From positions 101,729-165,728 of the forward strand of contig JANSXH010000004.1 in the NCBI GenBank assembly GCA_024743055.1: 64,000 bases of DNA. The letters are read 5' to 3'. Positions 42,943 through 51,605 of this stretch are shown in pieces (position 1 is the first letter of the stretch; every line of letters begins with the position of its first letter). The DNA comes from Pseudomonadota bacterium (lineage in GTDB: Bacteria > Pseudomonadota > Alphaproteobacteria > Sneathiellales > Sneathiellaceae). A program made the position numbers and the translations under genes. Under the pieces are notes generated by a model. It searched no databases, was not told the origin of the DNA, and was given only the letters and a program-made list of their open reading frames with translations.

Positions 42943-44151
42943 GTGGGCGAAAATGTCTTTATGGTGGAGGATTTCCTGGCCTATACCCTCGGCATTGTCG
43001 TCTATTTCCTGGGGATGAAGGTCAATGACCATGTGCCGATCCTGCAGGAATATAATATTCCCGAGCCGGTGACCGGCGGCATTCTCGCCTCCCTCTTCTG
43101 TCTTGGATGGTATCTTGGTACGGGGGTCGAGATTGTCTTCGATCTGCAGACCCGGGACCTGTTTCTCGTTTATTTCTTCACGGCCATCGGGGTCAATGCC
43201 CGGCTCAAGGATCTGGCCTCTGGCGGCAAACCGCTGGCGATCCTGCTCGGCATTACCGTCTGTTATATCCTGTTTCAGGATACCATTGGTCTTGCTGCCG
43301 CGCGGCTGATCGGGGTGGAAGATGCCATCGGTCTGCTGGTCGGCTCGGCCTCCCTGATCGGGGGGCATGGGACAGCCATTGCCTGGGCCCCGGAAATTGC
43401 CGCCAATCACGGGGTGCCTAATGCCCTCGAGATCGGCATTGCCTCGGCCACCCTCGGCCTGGTTATCGCCTGCCTGATGGGCGGTCCCATCGCCAAGTTC
43501 CTGCTGGCCCGGCACCGGCTCTATGGCAGCTTTGAGAGCCGCCTTACCGTCGGTATCCCCCATAAGGTCGAGGACACGGAGCGCATCACCCATGTCAATA
43601 TCCTGGGCGCCCTGCTGCTGATCCATATCGCCATGATCATCGGCTATGTGATCAGCGAGAGTATTGCCGCCGCGGGCTTCAAGCTGCCGCTGTTCGTCCC
43701 CTGCATGCTGGTAGCCATTCTGCTTTCCAACCTTGGGCCCGCCGTCCTGCCGAACATTCGCTGGCCCGCCAAGTCCCGGGCTCTGGCGGTGATTACCGAT
43801 TTCTCCCTCAGCATCTTTATTGCCATGTCCCTGATGAGCATGCAGCTTTGGGACATCGCCGATTTGGCCGGGCCCCTGCTGGTCCTGCTCGGCGTGCAGG
43901 CAGTGGCCACGGCGCTGTTTATTATCTTTGTATTTTTCCGTCTCATGGGCGGCGACTATCAGGCGGCGGTGCTCAGTGCCGGCTTTGCCGGATTTACCTT
44001 GGGCGCCACGCCGACCGCTATCGCCAATATGACGGCTGTGACCAAGTCCCATGGCCCGGCCCCCATGGCCTTCATCATCCTGCCCCTGGTCGGTGCCTTT
44101 TTTGTCGATATCGTCAACGCGTTTGTCATTCAGTTCTTTCTCGGGCTTTGA
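42943..44151 (+). CDS. gltS: Sodium/glutamate symporter
   Basis: 402 aa inner-membrane protein of the ESS family with two inverted repeats of about five helices. The repeat motifs GGHGTAIAWAPEIAANHGVP and GFTLGATPTAIANMTAVTKS mark the substrate/Na+ sites. It takes up glutamate with Na+. Starts at GTG 42943 behind GGAGGG. A 378-codon antisense frame over the same region is an artefact of codon bias. Confidence 0.93.
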   Translation: MGENVFMVEDFLAYTLGIVVYFLGMKVNDHVPILQEYNIPEPVTGGILASLFCLGWYLGTGVEIVFDLQTRDLFLVYFFTAIGVNARLKDLASGGKPLAILLGITVCYILFQDTIGLAAARLIGVEDAIGLLVGSASLIGGHGTAIAWAPEIAANHGVPNALEIGIASATLGLVIACLMGGPIAKFLLARHRLYGSFESRLTVGIPHKVEDTERITHVNILGALLLIHIAMIIGYVISESIAAAGFKLPLFVPCMLVAILLSNLGPAVLPNIRWPAKSRALAVITDFSLSIFIAMSLMSMQLWDIADLAGPLLVLLGVQAVATALFIIFVFFRLMGGDYQAAVLSAGFAGFTLGATPTAIANMTAVTKSHGPAPMAFIILPLVGAFFVDIVNAFVIQFFLGL

Positions 44152-44234
44152 GCGGCAGATACCCGGCCAGAGGGTGACATTCCCGCTGCTCCATGCAAAG
44201 ATATGGGAAGATAACCCAGCGGGAGAACAGAGCC

Positions 44235-44603
44235 ATGGCAGAGGTCAGATATCTGGTCACAGATGTTGAGGAAGCAATTGAATTCTACCGGGACAAACTC
44301 AGCTTTTCCCTCAAGCAGCAGTTCGGGCCGGCCATGGCCATCCTTGAGCGCGGCGATCTCACCTTGTGGCTGGCGGGACCGATGGCCTCAGCCAGCAAGC
44401 CCATGCCCGACGGCACTGAGCCCGCCCCCGGCGGCGGCTGGGGACGGTTTGTCCTTCGGGTCGATGACCTGGACGCCCTGGTCACCCGCTTGAAAGACGA
44501 CGGCGTCAGTTTTCGCAATACCATCCTCGAAGGCCCCGGCGGCAAACAGATCCTCTGCGTCGATCCCTCCGGCAACCTGATCGAACTGTTTGAGGTGGCG
44601 TGA
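44235..44603 (+). CDS. VOC-family (glyoxalase-like) protein
   Basis: 122 aa from ATG 44235 (GGGAGAACAGAGCC upstream). Two beta-alpha-beta3 halves: VRYLVTDVEEAIEFYRDKLS and FVLRVDDLDALVTRLKDDGV, ending CVDPSGNLIELFEVA with the metal-site Glu. Small dimeric VOC proteins include dioxygenases, glyoxalases and antibiotic-binding proteins; function unassigned. Confidence 0.85.
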   Translation: MAEVRYLVTDVEEAIEFYRDKLSFSLKQQFGPAMAILERGDLTLWLAGPMASASKPMPDGTEPAPGGGWGRFVLRVDDLDALVTRLKDDGVSFRNTILEGPGGKQILCVDPSGNLIELFEVA

Positions 44604-44792
44604 GGCAAGGTCGTGCTCCCCATGCGATTATAGAATACGAATCCGCACCCCATTTTATTGCTTTTTCTGGCTTTTTCTGCTATATTTTGCCTATCTAAAA
44701 TCAAGGCGTTCACAAAGGGTGCCTGATCCCCATTGAACGTGATAGTCGGGTTGGGCATATTCCGGACGCCGCAGTTTTCTGGAGGTCTCGAT

Positions 44793-44927
44793 ATGCATGT
44801 AATCCTCAGATGGCTCAGCGACTTTCTCGCCGTTCTTTGCAAGATTTTTAGTGTAGATTCCACAACCTTGCGCAATGGCCGGCGGGGCAATCTACCCCCA
44901 CCCACCGGCGGCATTGCCTCGGAATAG
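44793..44927 (+). CDS. Possible 44-aa small protein
   Basis: ATG 44793 lies 7 nt after GGAGG (44781), the best ribosome-binding site in this gap. The peptide begins MHVILRWLSDFLAVLCKIF (amphipathic to hydrophobic) and ends LPPPTGGIASE. It could be a small membrane peptide. The remaining bases to 45184 hold only a minus frame of 75 codons (44934-45161) without supporting features. Confidence 0.4.
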   Translation: MHVILRWLSDFLAVLCKIFSVDSTTLRNGRRGNLPPPTGGIASE

Positions 44928-45184
44928 CTGACATCAACTGCCTGAATTTTTGAGCCAGGTAGCGAAAATATTCTTGAAATTCCGATGGCCCGATGCTACT
45001 TGCCCAGCATCGGTTCGGATGACTGCGTCCGGGCCGGATATCGGAGCTTTTATGTTAGAGATTGTAAAATAGCCACGTCGTTCCCAGTGGTTTTCCGGGG
45101 ACAACAGCACCCATCCTGACCTCCTCGCCTGTTGGCGGGCGGCGGCGATGTGGTATGGCAACTCTCACGCTTCGAGTAAATCCA

Positions 45185-45442
45185 ATGAATATTTCAAAGT
45201 TTGAACAGCGCGTGCTGCACGTGCTGGCTCAGGGCGGGCATATCCTGTATGAACGCGGCCCCGGCGGCAAGATCCATAAGATCCTTTGCGTCACCCGCGA
45301 CGGACATGTGCTCTCCGATTGTTCCATGACCGTGTTCACACGGCTCAAACAGCGGAAAATGATCCGATCCACGGGCGGCAAGCCCTATCAGATCAGCCAG
45401 CTCGGCCGCCGCTCGGTGCGGGCCCAGCTCGATAACCGCTAA
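45185..45442 (+). CDS. yjhX: YjhX family (UPF0386) toxin-like protein
   Basis: 85 aa from ATG 45185; the frame opens 10 codons earlier. MNISKFEQRVLHVLAQGGHI, then ITRDG-like TRDGHVLSDC and the C-terminal GRRSVRAQLDNR match UPF0386/YjhX well. In E. coli yjhX is paired with the GNAT gene yjhQ and annotated as a toxin. Here no GNAT gene is adjacent. The protein is basic with a winged-helix look, so it might be a DNA-binding regulator. Ends at a strong terminator. Confidence 0.88.
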   Translation: MNISKFEQRVLHVLAQGGHILYERGPGGKIHKILCVTRDGHVLSDCSMTVFTRLKQRKMIRSTGGKPYQISQLGRRSVRAQLDNR

Positions 45443-45448
45443 AGCTCT

Positions 45449-45478
45449 CCCCTTTCGTCTCAGTAGAGGCGAGAGGGG
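45449..45478. terminator. Terminator between yjhX and VOC gene
   Basis: CCCCTTTCGTCTC-AGTA-GAGGCGAGAGGGG forms a 13-bp stem with two G-U pairs, followed by GATTTATTT. It lies between convergent genes and probably serves both. Confidence 0.65.
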
Positions 45479-45481
45479 GAT

Positions 45482-45874
45482 TTATTTCAGATATTCTGCC
45501 GCTTCGGCGCCGGTGAAATCCACATGGATATGATTGCCGTCAGGATCATGGATATTGACCTGGAGAATACCGAAATCCCTCACCCGGCCAAGCCGATAGT
45601 CAATTCCCATGCGCTCAAGTTTTTCAAGGAAAGCCGCCAGACCGGTGGCGCTAAAGGCAAAATGCTCAAGCTTGAGATTTTCGCCCTCCGCCGGATCCTT
45701 GTTGACCCCAATCAGATGCACCGCCGCATCCGCCCCGGTATAGAGCCAGGCACCCGGAAAATTGAAGTCCGGACGACCCCCCGATTCCATGCCAAGAGCC
45801 TCCTGATACCAGGCCACCATCGCCTCAAGGTTCGAGGTACGAATATTGACATGATCAAGTCTGCCGAGCTGCAT
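45482..45874 (-). CDS. VOC-family protein (glyoxalase-like)
   Basis: 130 aa: LGRLDHVNIRTSNLEAMVAW, YQEALGMESG, YTGADAAVHLIGVNK, LEHFAFSATGLAAFLEKLER and VNIHDPDGNHIHVDFTGAE. The HVN His, central His and C-terminal HVDF positions fit a metal-binding VOC enzyme, perhaps a lactoylglutathione lyase-like protein. AGGAGAGACCCC precedes ATG 45874. Divergent from marR-DUF2000 and possibly controlled by it. Confidence 0.85.
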   Translation of the reverse strand: MQLGRLDHVNIRTSNLEAMVAWYQEALGMESGGRPDFNFPGAWLYTGADAAVHLIGVNKDPAEGENLKLEHFAFSATGLAAFLEKLERMGIDYRLGRVRDFGILQVNIHDPDGNHIHVDFTGAEAAEYLK

Positions 45875-45937
45875 GGGGTCTCTCCTGATTGCGAGGTTTG
45901 AAATCTTACGCCCCGGCCCCGTATAAAAACAAGTCTT

Positions 45938-45988
45938 TTGACCTGTTCAAAATTTACCTTGTATACATGTTAATTGTATACTAGTTAA
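45938..45988 (+). promoter_or_regulatory. marR promoter with tandem 15-bp repeats
   Basis: TTGTATACATGTTAA (45959-45973) is followed immediately by TTGTATACTAGTTAA (45974-45988), matching at 13 of 15 positions. TTGACC at 45938 with TATACA at 45962 can form a promoter overlapped by the repeats. Likely MarR binding sites. Confidence 0.65.
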
Positions 45989-46006
45989 CTGCCAAAGGGA
46001 GAAACC

Positions 46007-46441
46007 ATGGACCAGATTGAATCCTGCATCAGTTTTCTGGCCGCCAAGGCCAGCCAGCAAATTTCCCGCCGGGCCCGGAAACTTCTCGCACCCTATGGCG
46101 TGACGCCGGGGCAATATGCCGTCCTCAACGTCCTCTATGAAGACGGCAAGGTCAGCGGGGCGGAGCTTGGCAACAGACTGGCGCTCGACAGCGCCAGCAT
46201 TACCGGTGTGGTCGACCGCCTGGAAGCCATTGGCCTGTTGGAGCGCGGTCCGGATGATATCGATCGCCGTGTTCACCGCCTCGCCGTTACAAAGAAGGCT
46301 CTGCTTTTGCGGGCTGATCTCGACGCGGCGATGGATCAGCTCAATGCCGAGGCTGTCAAGATTGTTGGCGCCTCCCATAAACATATTGTCTCGGGACTGA
46401 AAGCCTTTGGAAACGCAGAAAACTGGATGAAAAATGAGTGA
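46007..46441 (+). CDS. MarR-family regulator
   Basis: 144 aa. Winged helix: LLAPYGVTPGQYAVLNVLYE, SGAELGNRLALDSASITGVV, DRLEAIGLLERGPDDIDRRV. GGGAGAAACC precedes ATG 46007. Overlaps DUF2000 by 8 nt, so the operon is tightly coupled and the DUF2000 protein is its likely regulated partner. Tandem repeats in the promoter suggest autoregulation. Confidence 0.88.
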   Translation: MDQIESCISFLAAKASQQISRRARKLLAPYGVTPGQYAVLNVLYEDGKVSGAELGNRLALDSASITGVVDRLEAIGLLERGPDDIDRRVHRLAVTKKALLLRADLDAAMDQLNAEAVKIVGASHKHIVSGLKAFGNAENWMKNE

Positions 46442-46841
46442 GACAAAGATTGCCATCATCATTCGCAATGATCTGGAAACCTGGCAGAAGCTGAATGTCA
46501 CGGCCTTTCTGACCGGCGGTGTGTTGAGCACCTCAGATGGGCTTTTGGGAGAAAATTACGAGGATGCGGACGGGGTCACATATACCCCGCTGATCATCCA
46601 GCCCATCATCATTCTCGGCACCGACGCAGCAGGCCTGAAAAAAATCCATGCCCGGGCGCTCAGCCGTGAATGCCCCCTCTCCGTCTATATCGAGGATATG
46701 TTCAAAACCGGCAATGACACCGCCAATCGGGCTGCCGTCAAACAATATGGGACCGACGATCTGAACTTCGTCGGTCTCGCGTTAAGGGCCGAGAAGAAGA
46801 TCGTCGATAAAATTACCAAAGGCGCGAAAATGCACCCTTAA
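46434..46841 (+). CDS. DUF2000 family protein
   Basis: 135 aa. IAIIIRNDLETWQKLNVTAF, LTGGVLSTSDGLLGENYEDA, IIQPIIILGTDAAGLKKIHA and CPLSVYIEDMF match DUF2000 as I recall it, a fold related to peptidyl-tRNA hydrolase II with unknown activity. Overlaps marR by 8 nt and the convergent methyltransferase gene by 4 nt. Confidence 0.82.
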   Translation: MSETKIAIIIRNDLETWQKLNVTAFLTGGVLSTSDGLLGENYEDADGVTYTPLIIQPIIILGTDAAGLKKIHARALSRECPLSVYIEDMFKTGNDTANRAAVKQYGTDDLNFVGLALRAEKKIVDKITKGAKMHP

Positions 46842-47710
46842 GACGGGGTACGCGCGCTGAAGAAGTTAAGGGACGCCGGGACCGACAAGCCGGTCTCCGT
46901 CTTGAAGCGGGCAAAGCCTTCGGTGATGCCTGCCTGAATGGCTGCCAGATCCTCGGGGCCGCCATCAAACTCACTCATGATGCGGGACGCAACACCGAGG
47001 CTGCTGCCGAGGATCGACGCCTCTTCAACGGTTCCGGTATATTTAAGGTCAACACCTTCTGTACTCGCCTGGCAATCGGTGAAACCTGCCTCTTCCAAAA
47101 GTCCGACAACCCGCGCGCCATCAGCGAAGGCGAAGGGCCCCGGCGCATCGGGCGGAAACGGCGGCGGTGTCCCCAGGCGGGCGACGGCGACATCGCGGGG
47201 CACAGTAAACCAGGGATTATCTGGGAAGGGGCCCCAGCAGGCGAACTGAATCCGCCCGCCGGGACGCAGCGCGCGAGCAAGATTGCGAAAGGCCGCAATA
47301 TTGTCATTGAAAAACATGACCCCAAAGCGAGAGGTCACGGCATCGAAGCGCCCTTCTGCAAAGGCGTGGGTCTGTACGTCGGCTTTCATAAACTGAAGCG
47401 CCCCACCCTCAGCGCCGGTCACCCGGGACTCGGCAAAGGACAAAAGAAGATCTGAGATATCGGCGCCAATCACCGATCCACCCTCGCCCACCTGCCGGGC
47501 GATCTCCAACGTAGTCGCGCCGGTCCCACATCCGATATCGAGGACATGCTCCCCGGGCTGGAGATTGGCTTTTTCCAGCAACCGATCCTTTACCGTCGAG
47601 AGCAGGTTATCCATTTCCGCCTGATGGTCGATCCATTTCTGACCGGCGGGGGAGTTCCAGTATTCTTCCTGATCGTCATTATTCTGCACTGCGTTCAAAC
47701 CCTCTGTCAC
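46838..47710 (-). CDS. Class I SAM-dependent methyltransferase
   Basis: About 290 aa. YWNSPAGQKWIDHQAEMDNL leads into motif I LDIGCGTGATTLEIARQVG, then GADISDLLLSFA, the post-I FDAVTSRFGVMFF and ALRPGGRIQFACWG. The sequence resembles UbiE-like methyltransferases of unassigned substrate. The frame opens at TTG 47731; I prefer GTG 47710, which has GGAG upstream. Convergent with DUF2000, 4-nt overlap. Confidence 0.85.
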   Translation of the reverse strand: MTEGLNAVQNNDDQEEYWNSPAGQKWIDHQAEMDNLLSTVKDRLLEKANLQPGEHVLDIGCGTGATTLEIARQVGEGGSVIGADISDLLLSFAESRVTGAEGGALQFMKADVQTHAFAEGRFDAVTSRFGVMFFNDNIAAFRNLARALRPGGRIQFACWGPFPDNPWFTVPRDVAVARLGTPPPFPPDAPGPFAFADGARVVGLLEEAGFTDCQASTEGVDLKYTGTVEEASILGSSLGVASRIMSEFDGGPEDLAAIQAGITEGFARFKTETGLSVPASLNFFSARTPS

Positions 47711-47793
47711 GTTCGCCTGCTCCTTGGCCAAAAAAAGCCAGCTTAACAGGAATTTTCCCGCCTGACAGGTACGGCAATCACAGATGGGTGGAT

Positions 47794-48732
47794 TTACGAG
47801 GAGGAGGCAGGGCGTTGTACCCGCTTGGCAATCAGGTCCGCCAATCCCGTGGCAAATAAAATACCAAGGGATGTCAGGGCAATGCCCATAAGAACCGTGG
47901 GTGGGCTCGGCTCTGCCAGAATAAAGATCCCGCCGACGGCCGTCAGCGGTGGCACCGCCGCGCCGCTCGTCGCAGCAATGCCCGCCCCCAGATGACGAAT
48001 GGCGAGGGCAAAGACTGCGAGGCCGATCACGCCGGCCAGAACTCCCTGCACCCCGACCTGCAACAGAATATCAGCGAGCGGGGCCGTCTCAAATCCGGAA
48101 GGCCCGGCCAGATACCAGGCCGGGATCACCATCAGCGACGACCAGAAACAGATCACCGCCGCCATATGCCACGGATCTAACCCGCTCTTGCGATAGGCGA
48201 CGGTGTAGACCGCCCAAAGCAGCGCCGCACTCAGAAACAGAAGATGCCCGCGCCAGTATCCTCCCTCAGACGCGTCCGAACCCGGCAGCAACTGCGGCCC
48301 GACAATCAGGGAGAGGCCGACAACAATGACGCCAAAGCCGAGGATTTGGGAGAGGCTGAACCGCTCTTTCAAAAATACCGCGGCCAGCACGGCGACAAAC
48401 ACCGGCATGGTCCCCGGCAACAATGCTCCCATATGCGCCGCCGGGGCATACTGCGCCCCGGCAATGCTGAGAAATCCAAAAGGAAATCCCGCCCCGAGAA
48501 TCATGATCAGCACGAGCCATTTATGATCTGTCTTTGGGATAAAGCCGTAACGGAGCAATAAGGGCGCCAGGATAAGCGACGGAATAACATAGCGCAGCAG
48601 GGCAAGATCCATGGGCTGCAGATTGGTCGAGACGCCAAAGCGGGTCGCCAGCTGCCAGCCCGAAGCGACCAGGACGGCCAGCACCCAGCCGGTGATGCCG
48701 ATAGTGATTGACGCTGATCGGTCTGCAACCAA
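47794..48732 (-). CDS. EamA/DMT-family transporter
   Basis: 312 aa, ten hydrophobic segments in two EamA repeats (GWVLAVLVASGWQLATRFGV at the N-terminus; second repeat AVGGIFILAEPSPPTVLMG). Likely an exporter. Starts at TTG 48732 behind GGAGAAGAGC. Divergent from a LysR gene and probably activated by it; phased repeats lie between. Confidence 0.83.
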   Translation of the reverse strand: MVADRSASITIGITGWVLAVLVASGWQLATRFGVSTNLQPMDLALLRYVIPSLILAPLLLRYGFIPKTDHKWLVLIMILGAGFPFGFLSIAGAQYAPAAHMGALLPGTMPVFVAVLAAVFLKERFSLSQILGFGVIVVGLSLIVGPQLLPGSDASEGGYWRGHLLFLSAALLWAVYTVAYRKSGLDPWHMAAVICFWSSLMVIPAWYLAGPSGFETAPLADILLQVGVQGVLAGVIGLAVFALAIRHLGAGIAATSGAAVPPLTAVGGIFILAEPSPPTVLMGIALTSLGILFATGLADLIAKRVQRPASSS

Positions 48733-48803
48733 AGCTCTTCTCCCTCCAGTCCGTCCACAATTTGAACGGCCTGCATAGATTAGAAGAGATAGCTCGAACT
48801 TTA

Positions 48804-48843
48804 TGGTGCATATATGGTCTATTTTGGTCTATTATAGTCACCA
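48804..48843. promoter_or_regulatory. Helically phased TGGT repeats upstream of lysR
   Basis: TGGTGCATAT (48804), TGGTCTATTT (48815), TGGTCTATTA (48825) and TAGTCACCAT (48835) repeat every 10-11 bp up to the LysR ATG. Same-face spacing suggests cooperative regulator binding between eamA and lysR. Confidence 0.5.
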
Positions 48844-49766
48844 TGAAAAACCTGCCCCTCACCTGGCTTCGCTCCTTCGCCGCGCTTTATGAAACTGGTG
48901 GCATCCGCCCGGCTGCCCGCCTTCTCGATGTCTCGCATTCAGCGGTCAGCCGCCAGATACAGGATCTCGAACATTGGCTCGGCAGCGCCCTGATCAATCG
49001 CCGGGAGGGGAAAAAGCGCCTTGAATTCACTGCCGCCGGGGAGATGCTGGGCCGTGATGCCTTGAGCTGCCTCAACGGTCTGGAGCAGGCCGTCACCACA
49101 GTTCGCGAAGCCCGGCAAGGGAATTCCGTGACCATTGCCTCAGTCCCCTCCTTCGCCGTGCGTTGGCTGCTGCCGCGCCTCGGAGACTTTGAAAAGCAGC
49201 ATAGCTGGGTCGAGGTGTCCGTCATCGTCGACCAGCGCCGCAATGCCCCCGTCGACTATTCCGCCGATCTGATCCTCCGCATGGGCCCGGGCGCCTGGCC
49301 GCGGGAGCGCACAACTCCGCTGATGGATGATTTTCTGTTCCCGGTCATGAGCGAAAAATACTGGATCGCGCAGGGCCGACCGCAGAACCCGGGAAGCCTC
49401 GCAAGCCTGCGGCTATTGCATGATCGGGACCCGGGATCTTCCTGGAGCCGCTGGAAGCAGCAGATGGGTCCCTCAGATTTTGACATCCGAAAGGGCCCGC
49501 GCTTTACTTCCTCCGATCTGGTGTTGAGGGCCGCGGAACAGGGGCTCGGCGTCGCCCTGGCCCGCGGCTGCCTGGCCGAAGAAAGCCTGCGCTCCGGCAC
49601 TTTGATTGCCCCTTTTGGAGATCACAAAGTCCCTATCCCCAACGCCTACAGTCTTATCCGTGGCGACGGAACGTCAAGCCGCACAGCCATGGAGACAGTC
49701 GTCAACTGGCTCTTTGCCGAAGCGGCAGGATCTTCAGCTATTCCTGAAGAAAAGAAAGGCAAATAG
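48843..49766 (+). CDS. LysR-family regulator (GcvA-like)
   Basis: 307 aa from ATG 48843. The N-terminal LPLTWLRSFAALYETGGIRP and LDVSHSAVSRQIQDLEHWLG form the winged helix of the GcvA-like subgroup; then a substrate-binding domain with VTIASVPSFAVRWLLPRLGD. The frame is open 45 codons upstream but those residues are not LysR-like. Controls, by position, the divergent EamA exporter. Its 3' end overlaps the convergent membrane-protein gene by 33 nt. Confidence 0.88.
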   Translation: MKNLPLTWLRSFAALYETGGIRPAARLLDVSHSAVSRQIQDLEHWLGSALINRREGKKRLEFTAAGEMLGRDALSCLNGLEQAVTTVREARQGNSVTIASVPSFAVRWLLPRLGDFEKQHSWVEVSVIVDQRRNAPVDYSADLILRMGPGAWPRERTTPLMDDFLFPVMSEKYWIAQGRPQNPGSLASLRLLHDRDPGSSWSRWKQQMGPSDFDIRKGPRFTSSDLVLRAAEQGLGVALARGCLAEESLRSGTLIAPFGDHKVPIPNAYSLIRGDGTSSRTAMETVVNWLFAEAAGSSAIPEEKKGK

Positions 49767-50096
49767 AAGCATATTTCCAACAGCCACAAATGACGCGATG
49801 ATGGCAACCGGCTCAAACTCGGGATAACCTGCATATAATCCGCCGATCCCGACAGAGAGCCCGATAACAGTGACATGAGCGAGCCAAAAAGTCAGGTTCG
49901 CCAGCTTCGCGGCTGCTACCTCCGGCCAGTTTTTGTAAACCAGGCCCATCAGGGCCATCGTCACCCATCCCAAAAGGTTCATATGCGCATGGGTTGGCGA
50001 TTGTGAATGATCCTGTGACGCCGCCATATAAATTCCAATGATCATCCCCAGGATCACATATACAACGGATGATTTGATAAATTTTTCCGCCAACAT
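49734..50096 (-). CDS. Small cytochrome oxidase subunit I-like membrane protein
   Basis: 120 aa with four transmembrane helices. SPTHAHMNLLGWVTMALMGL carries the His-x-His and LLGWV pattern of heme-copper oxidase subunit I/NorB, but the protein is only a quarter of that length. Similar short proteins are known in proteobacteria; their role, perhaps heme or copper binding, is not established. GGGGAAGAGTAGT precedes ATG 50096. Confidence 0.7.
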   Translation of the reverse strand: MLAEKFIKSSVVYVILGMIIGIYMAASQDHSQSPTHAHMNLLGWVTMALMGLVYKNWPEVAAAKLANLTFWLAHVTVIGLSVGIGGLYAGYPEFEPVAIIASFVAVGNMLLFAFLFFRNS

Positions 50097-50282
50097 ACTA
50101 CTCTTCCCCTCAAAACTTCGTAACGCGCCACAAAATATTAAATAATACTAATTTGCATGAAGCAATATTTTTTTAGGCGTGTTTCAGTGCCCCCTAAAAT
50201 TCTTGTCCGTTTGCCTTTCCCTAAATTTTCTCGCATAAAGGAAGAAAAGAAGCTCGAACCCTGAAACAGGAAAGGAAGAGCC

Positions 50283-51506
50283 ATGCCAGCAATCGCCTTT
50301 GACCTCCCGGAAAATGTCGACCAGATCCGTGACGGCATCCGTGCCTTCGCCGAGACCGAGGTCATTCCCCGCCATGAGAAAAGCCGGGAGCTGTTTGAAA
50401 ATGCTCGCGAGAAATATGACGAGGATGGACGCCTGTCGGCACCGGTGCGGGAGCTGATCCGGGAGATCCGCATGGCCTCAGCCGAGGCAGGCTATTACCA
50501 CATGTGTGTGCCTGAGCATCTGGGCGGCGGCGGCCAGGGCATGCAGGCCTATTATGCCTGTTGGGAGGAATTGTTTCACACCTGCGGGCCCCATAATTGG
50601 ATGATGCTCTATGCCCTCTCCCATTGGGCTTTCGGACCGAGCCGACTTCTCGAAAAGGCAACGGAGCGGGCGCGGGAGGAAATACTGGCGCCGCTAATGT
50701 CCGGTGAGAAATCCATGTGTTTTGGCTTATCCGAGCCCGGCGCTGGATCCGACGCCACCATGATCCAGACCAAGGCCAAACCTGACGGCGACGGATGGGT
50801 CATAAATGGCCGCAAGATCTGGACCTCCAACGCGCCAATCGCTGACTACTGCATCCTGTTTGCGGTGACAGACCCGGAGCGCAAGGGCGGGATCTCCGCT
50901 TTTCTGGTGCCGACCAATGCACCGGGATTTCATATGCAGCGGGTGGTCAAGCTGTTCGGTCATATCGGAGGTGATGAGGCGGAGCTTTATTTCGAGGATC
51001 TCAAAGTGGAGCCCTGGCAGCTGGTCGGAGAACTTCACGAAGGATTTGCCGCGGCCCTTTATGGGGTGTCTCTGGGCCGCATCTATAACTCCGCCCGGGC
51101 CGTTGGTCTTGGCCGCTGGTCGGTAGAGCTGGCGCTTGATTATGCCAATACGCGGGAAGCGTTCGGTAATCTCATCGGCCAGTATCAGGGGGTCTCCTTC
51201 CCGCTAGCCGAAGCGGCGACGGAATTGCATGCGGCCCATTTGATGGGCCTGAACGCAACCCGATTGATGGATCAGGGGCATGCTGCGATCAAGGAGTTAT
51301 CCATGGCCAAGGTCTATTCCGTACAGGTTGGTCTCAAAGCTGTCGACCGGGCCATGCAGGTTCATGGTGCCATGGGTCTGACCAACGAAATGGGGCTGGC
51401 GGAAGCCTGGCAGTATTTGCGGATCATCAATATCGCTGACGGCTCCAATGAGATCCTCAACAAGACCATCGCCCAGAGATTGCTGAAAGGCGATACGGAC
51501 CTGTAA
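50283..51506 (+). CDS. Acyl-CoA dehydrogenase family protein
   Basis: 407 aa. N-terminal helical domain, then the FAD-binding middle with FGLSEPGAGSDATMIQTKAK and WVINGRKIWTSNAPIADYCI, and the C-terminal LGRWSVELALDYANTREAFG, QVHGAMGLTNEMGLAEAWQY, LRIINIADGSNEI. It oxidises an acyl-CoA to the enoyl-CoA, passing electrons to ETF. AGGAAAGGAAGAGCC precedes ATG 50283. Monocistronic by spacing. Confidence 0.93.
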   Translation: MPAIAFDLPENVDQIRDGIRAFAETEVIPRHEKSRELFENAREKYDEDGRLSAPVRELIREIRMASAEAGYYHMCVPEHLGGGGQGMQAYYACWEELFHTCGPHNWMMLYALSHWAFGPSRLLEKATERAREEILAPLMSGEKSMCFGLSEPGAGSDATMIQTKAKPDGDGWVINGRKIWTSNAPIADYCILFAVTDPERKGGISAFLVPTNAPGFHMQRVVKLFGHIGGDEAELYFEDLKVEPWQLVGELHEGFAAALYGVSLGRIYNSARAVGLGRWSVELALDYANTREAFGNLIGQYQGVSFPLAEAATELHAAHLMGLNATRLMDQGHAAIKELSMAKVYSVQVGLKAVDRAMQVHGAMGLTNEMGLAEAWQYLRIINIADGSNEILNKTIAQRLLKGDTDL

Positions 51507-51605
51507 CGGCTCACCAGTTGCCAATGCCTCCTCTAATCCTCGTGACTTTGGGAGCTGTCTCACTTAGGCTCGCTTGGGGTGTCAATTTGCTGGGGAGCAT
51601 ATGGG

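Noticed and set aside
42916-44052. 378-codon minus-strand open frame
   Set aside because: It is antisense to gltS, whose product is a clear ESS-family symporter; the composition (Gly/Asp/Gln-rich, low complexity) is typical of an antisense shadow.
44934-45161. 75-codon minus-strand frame
   Set aside because: No ribosome-binding site, no domain and no neighbour support.
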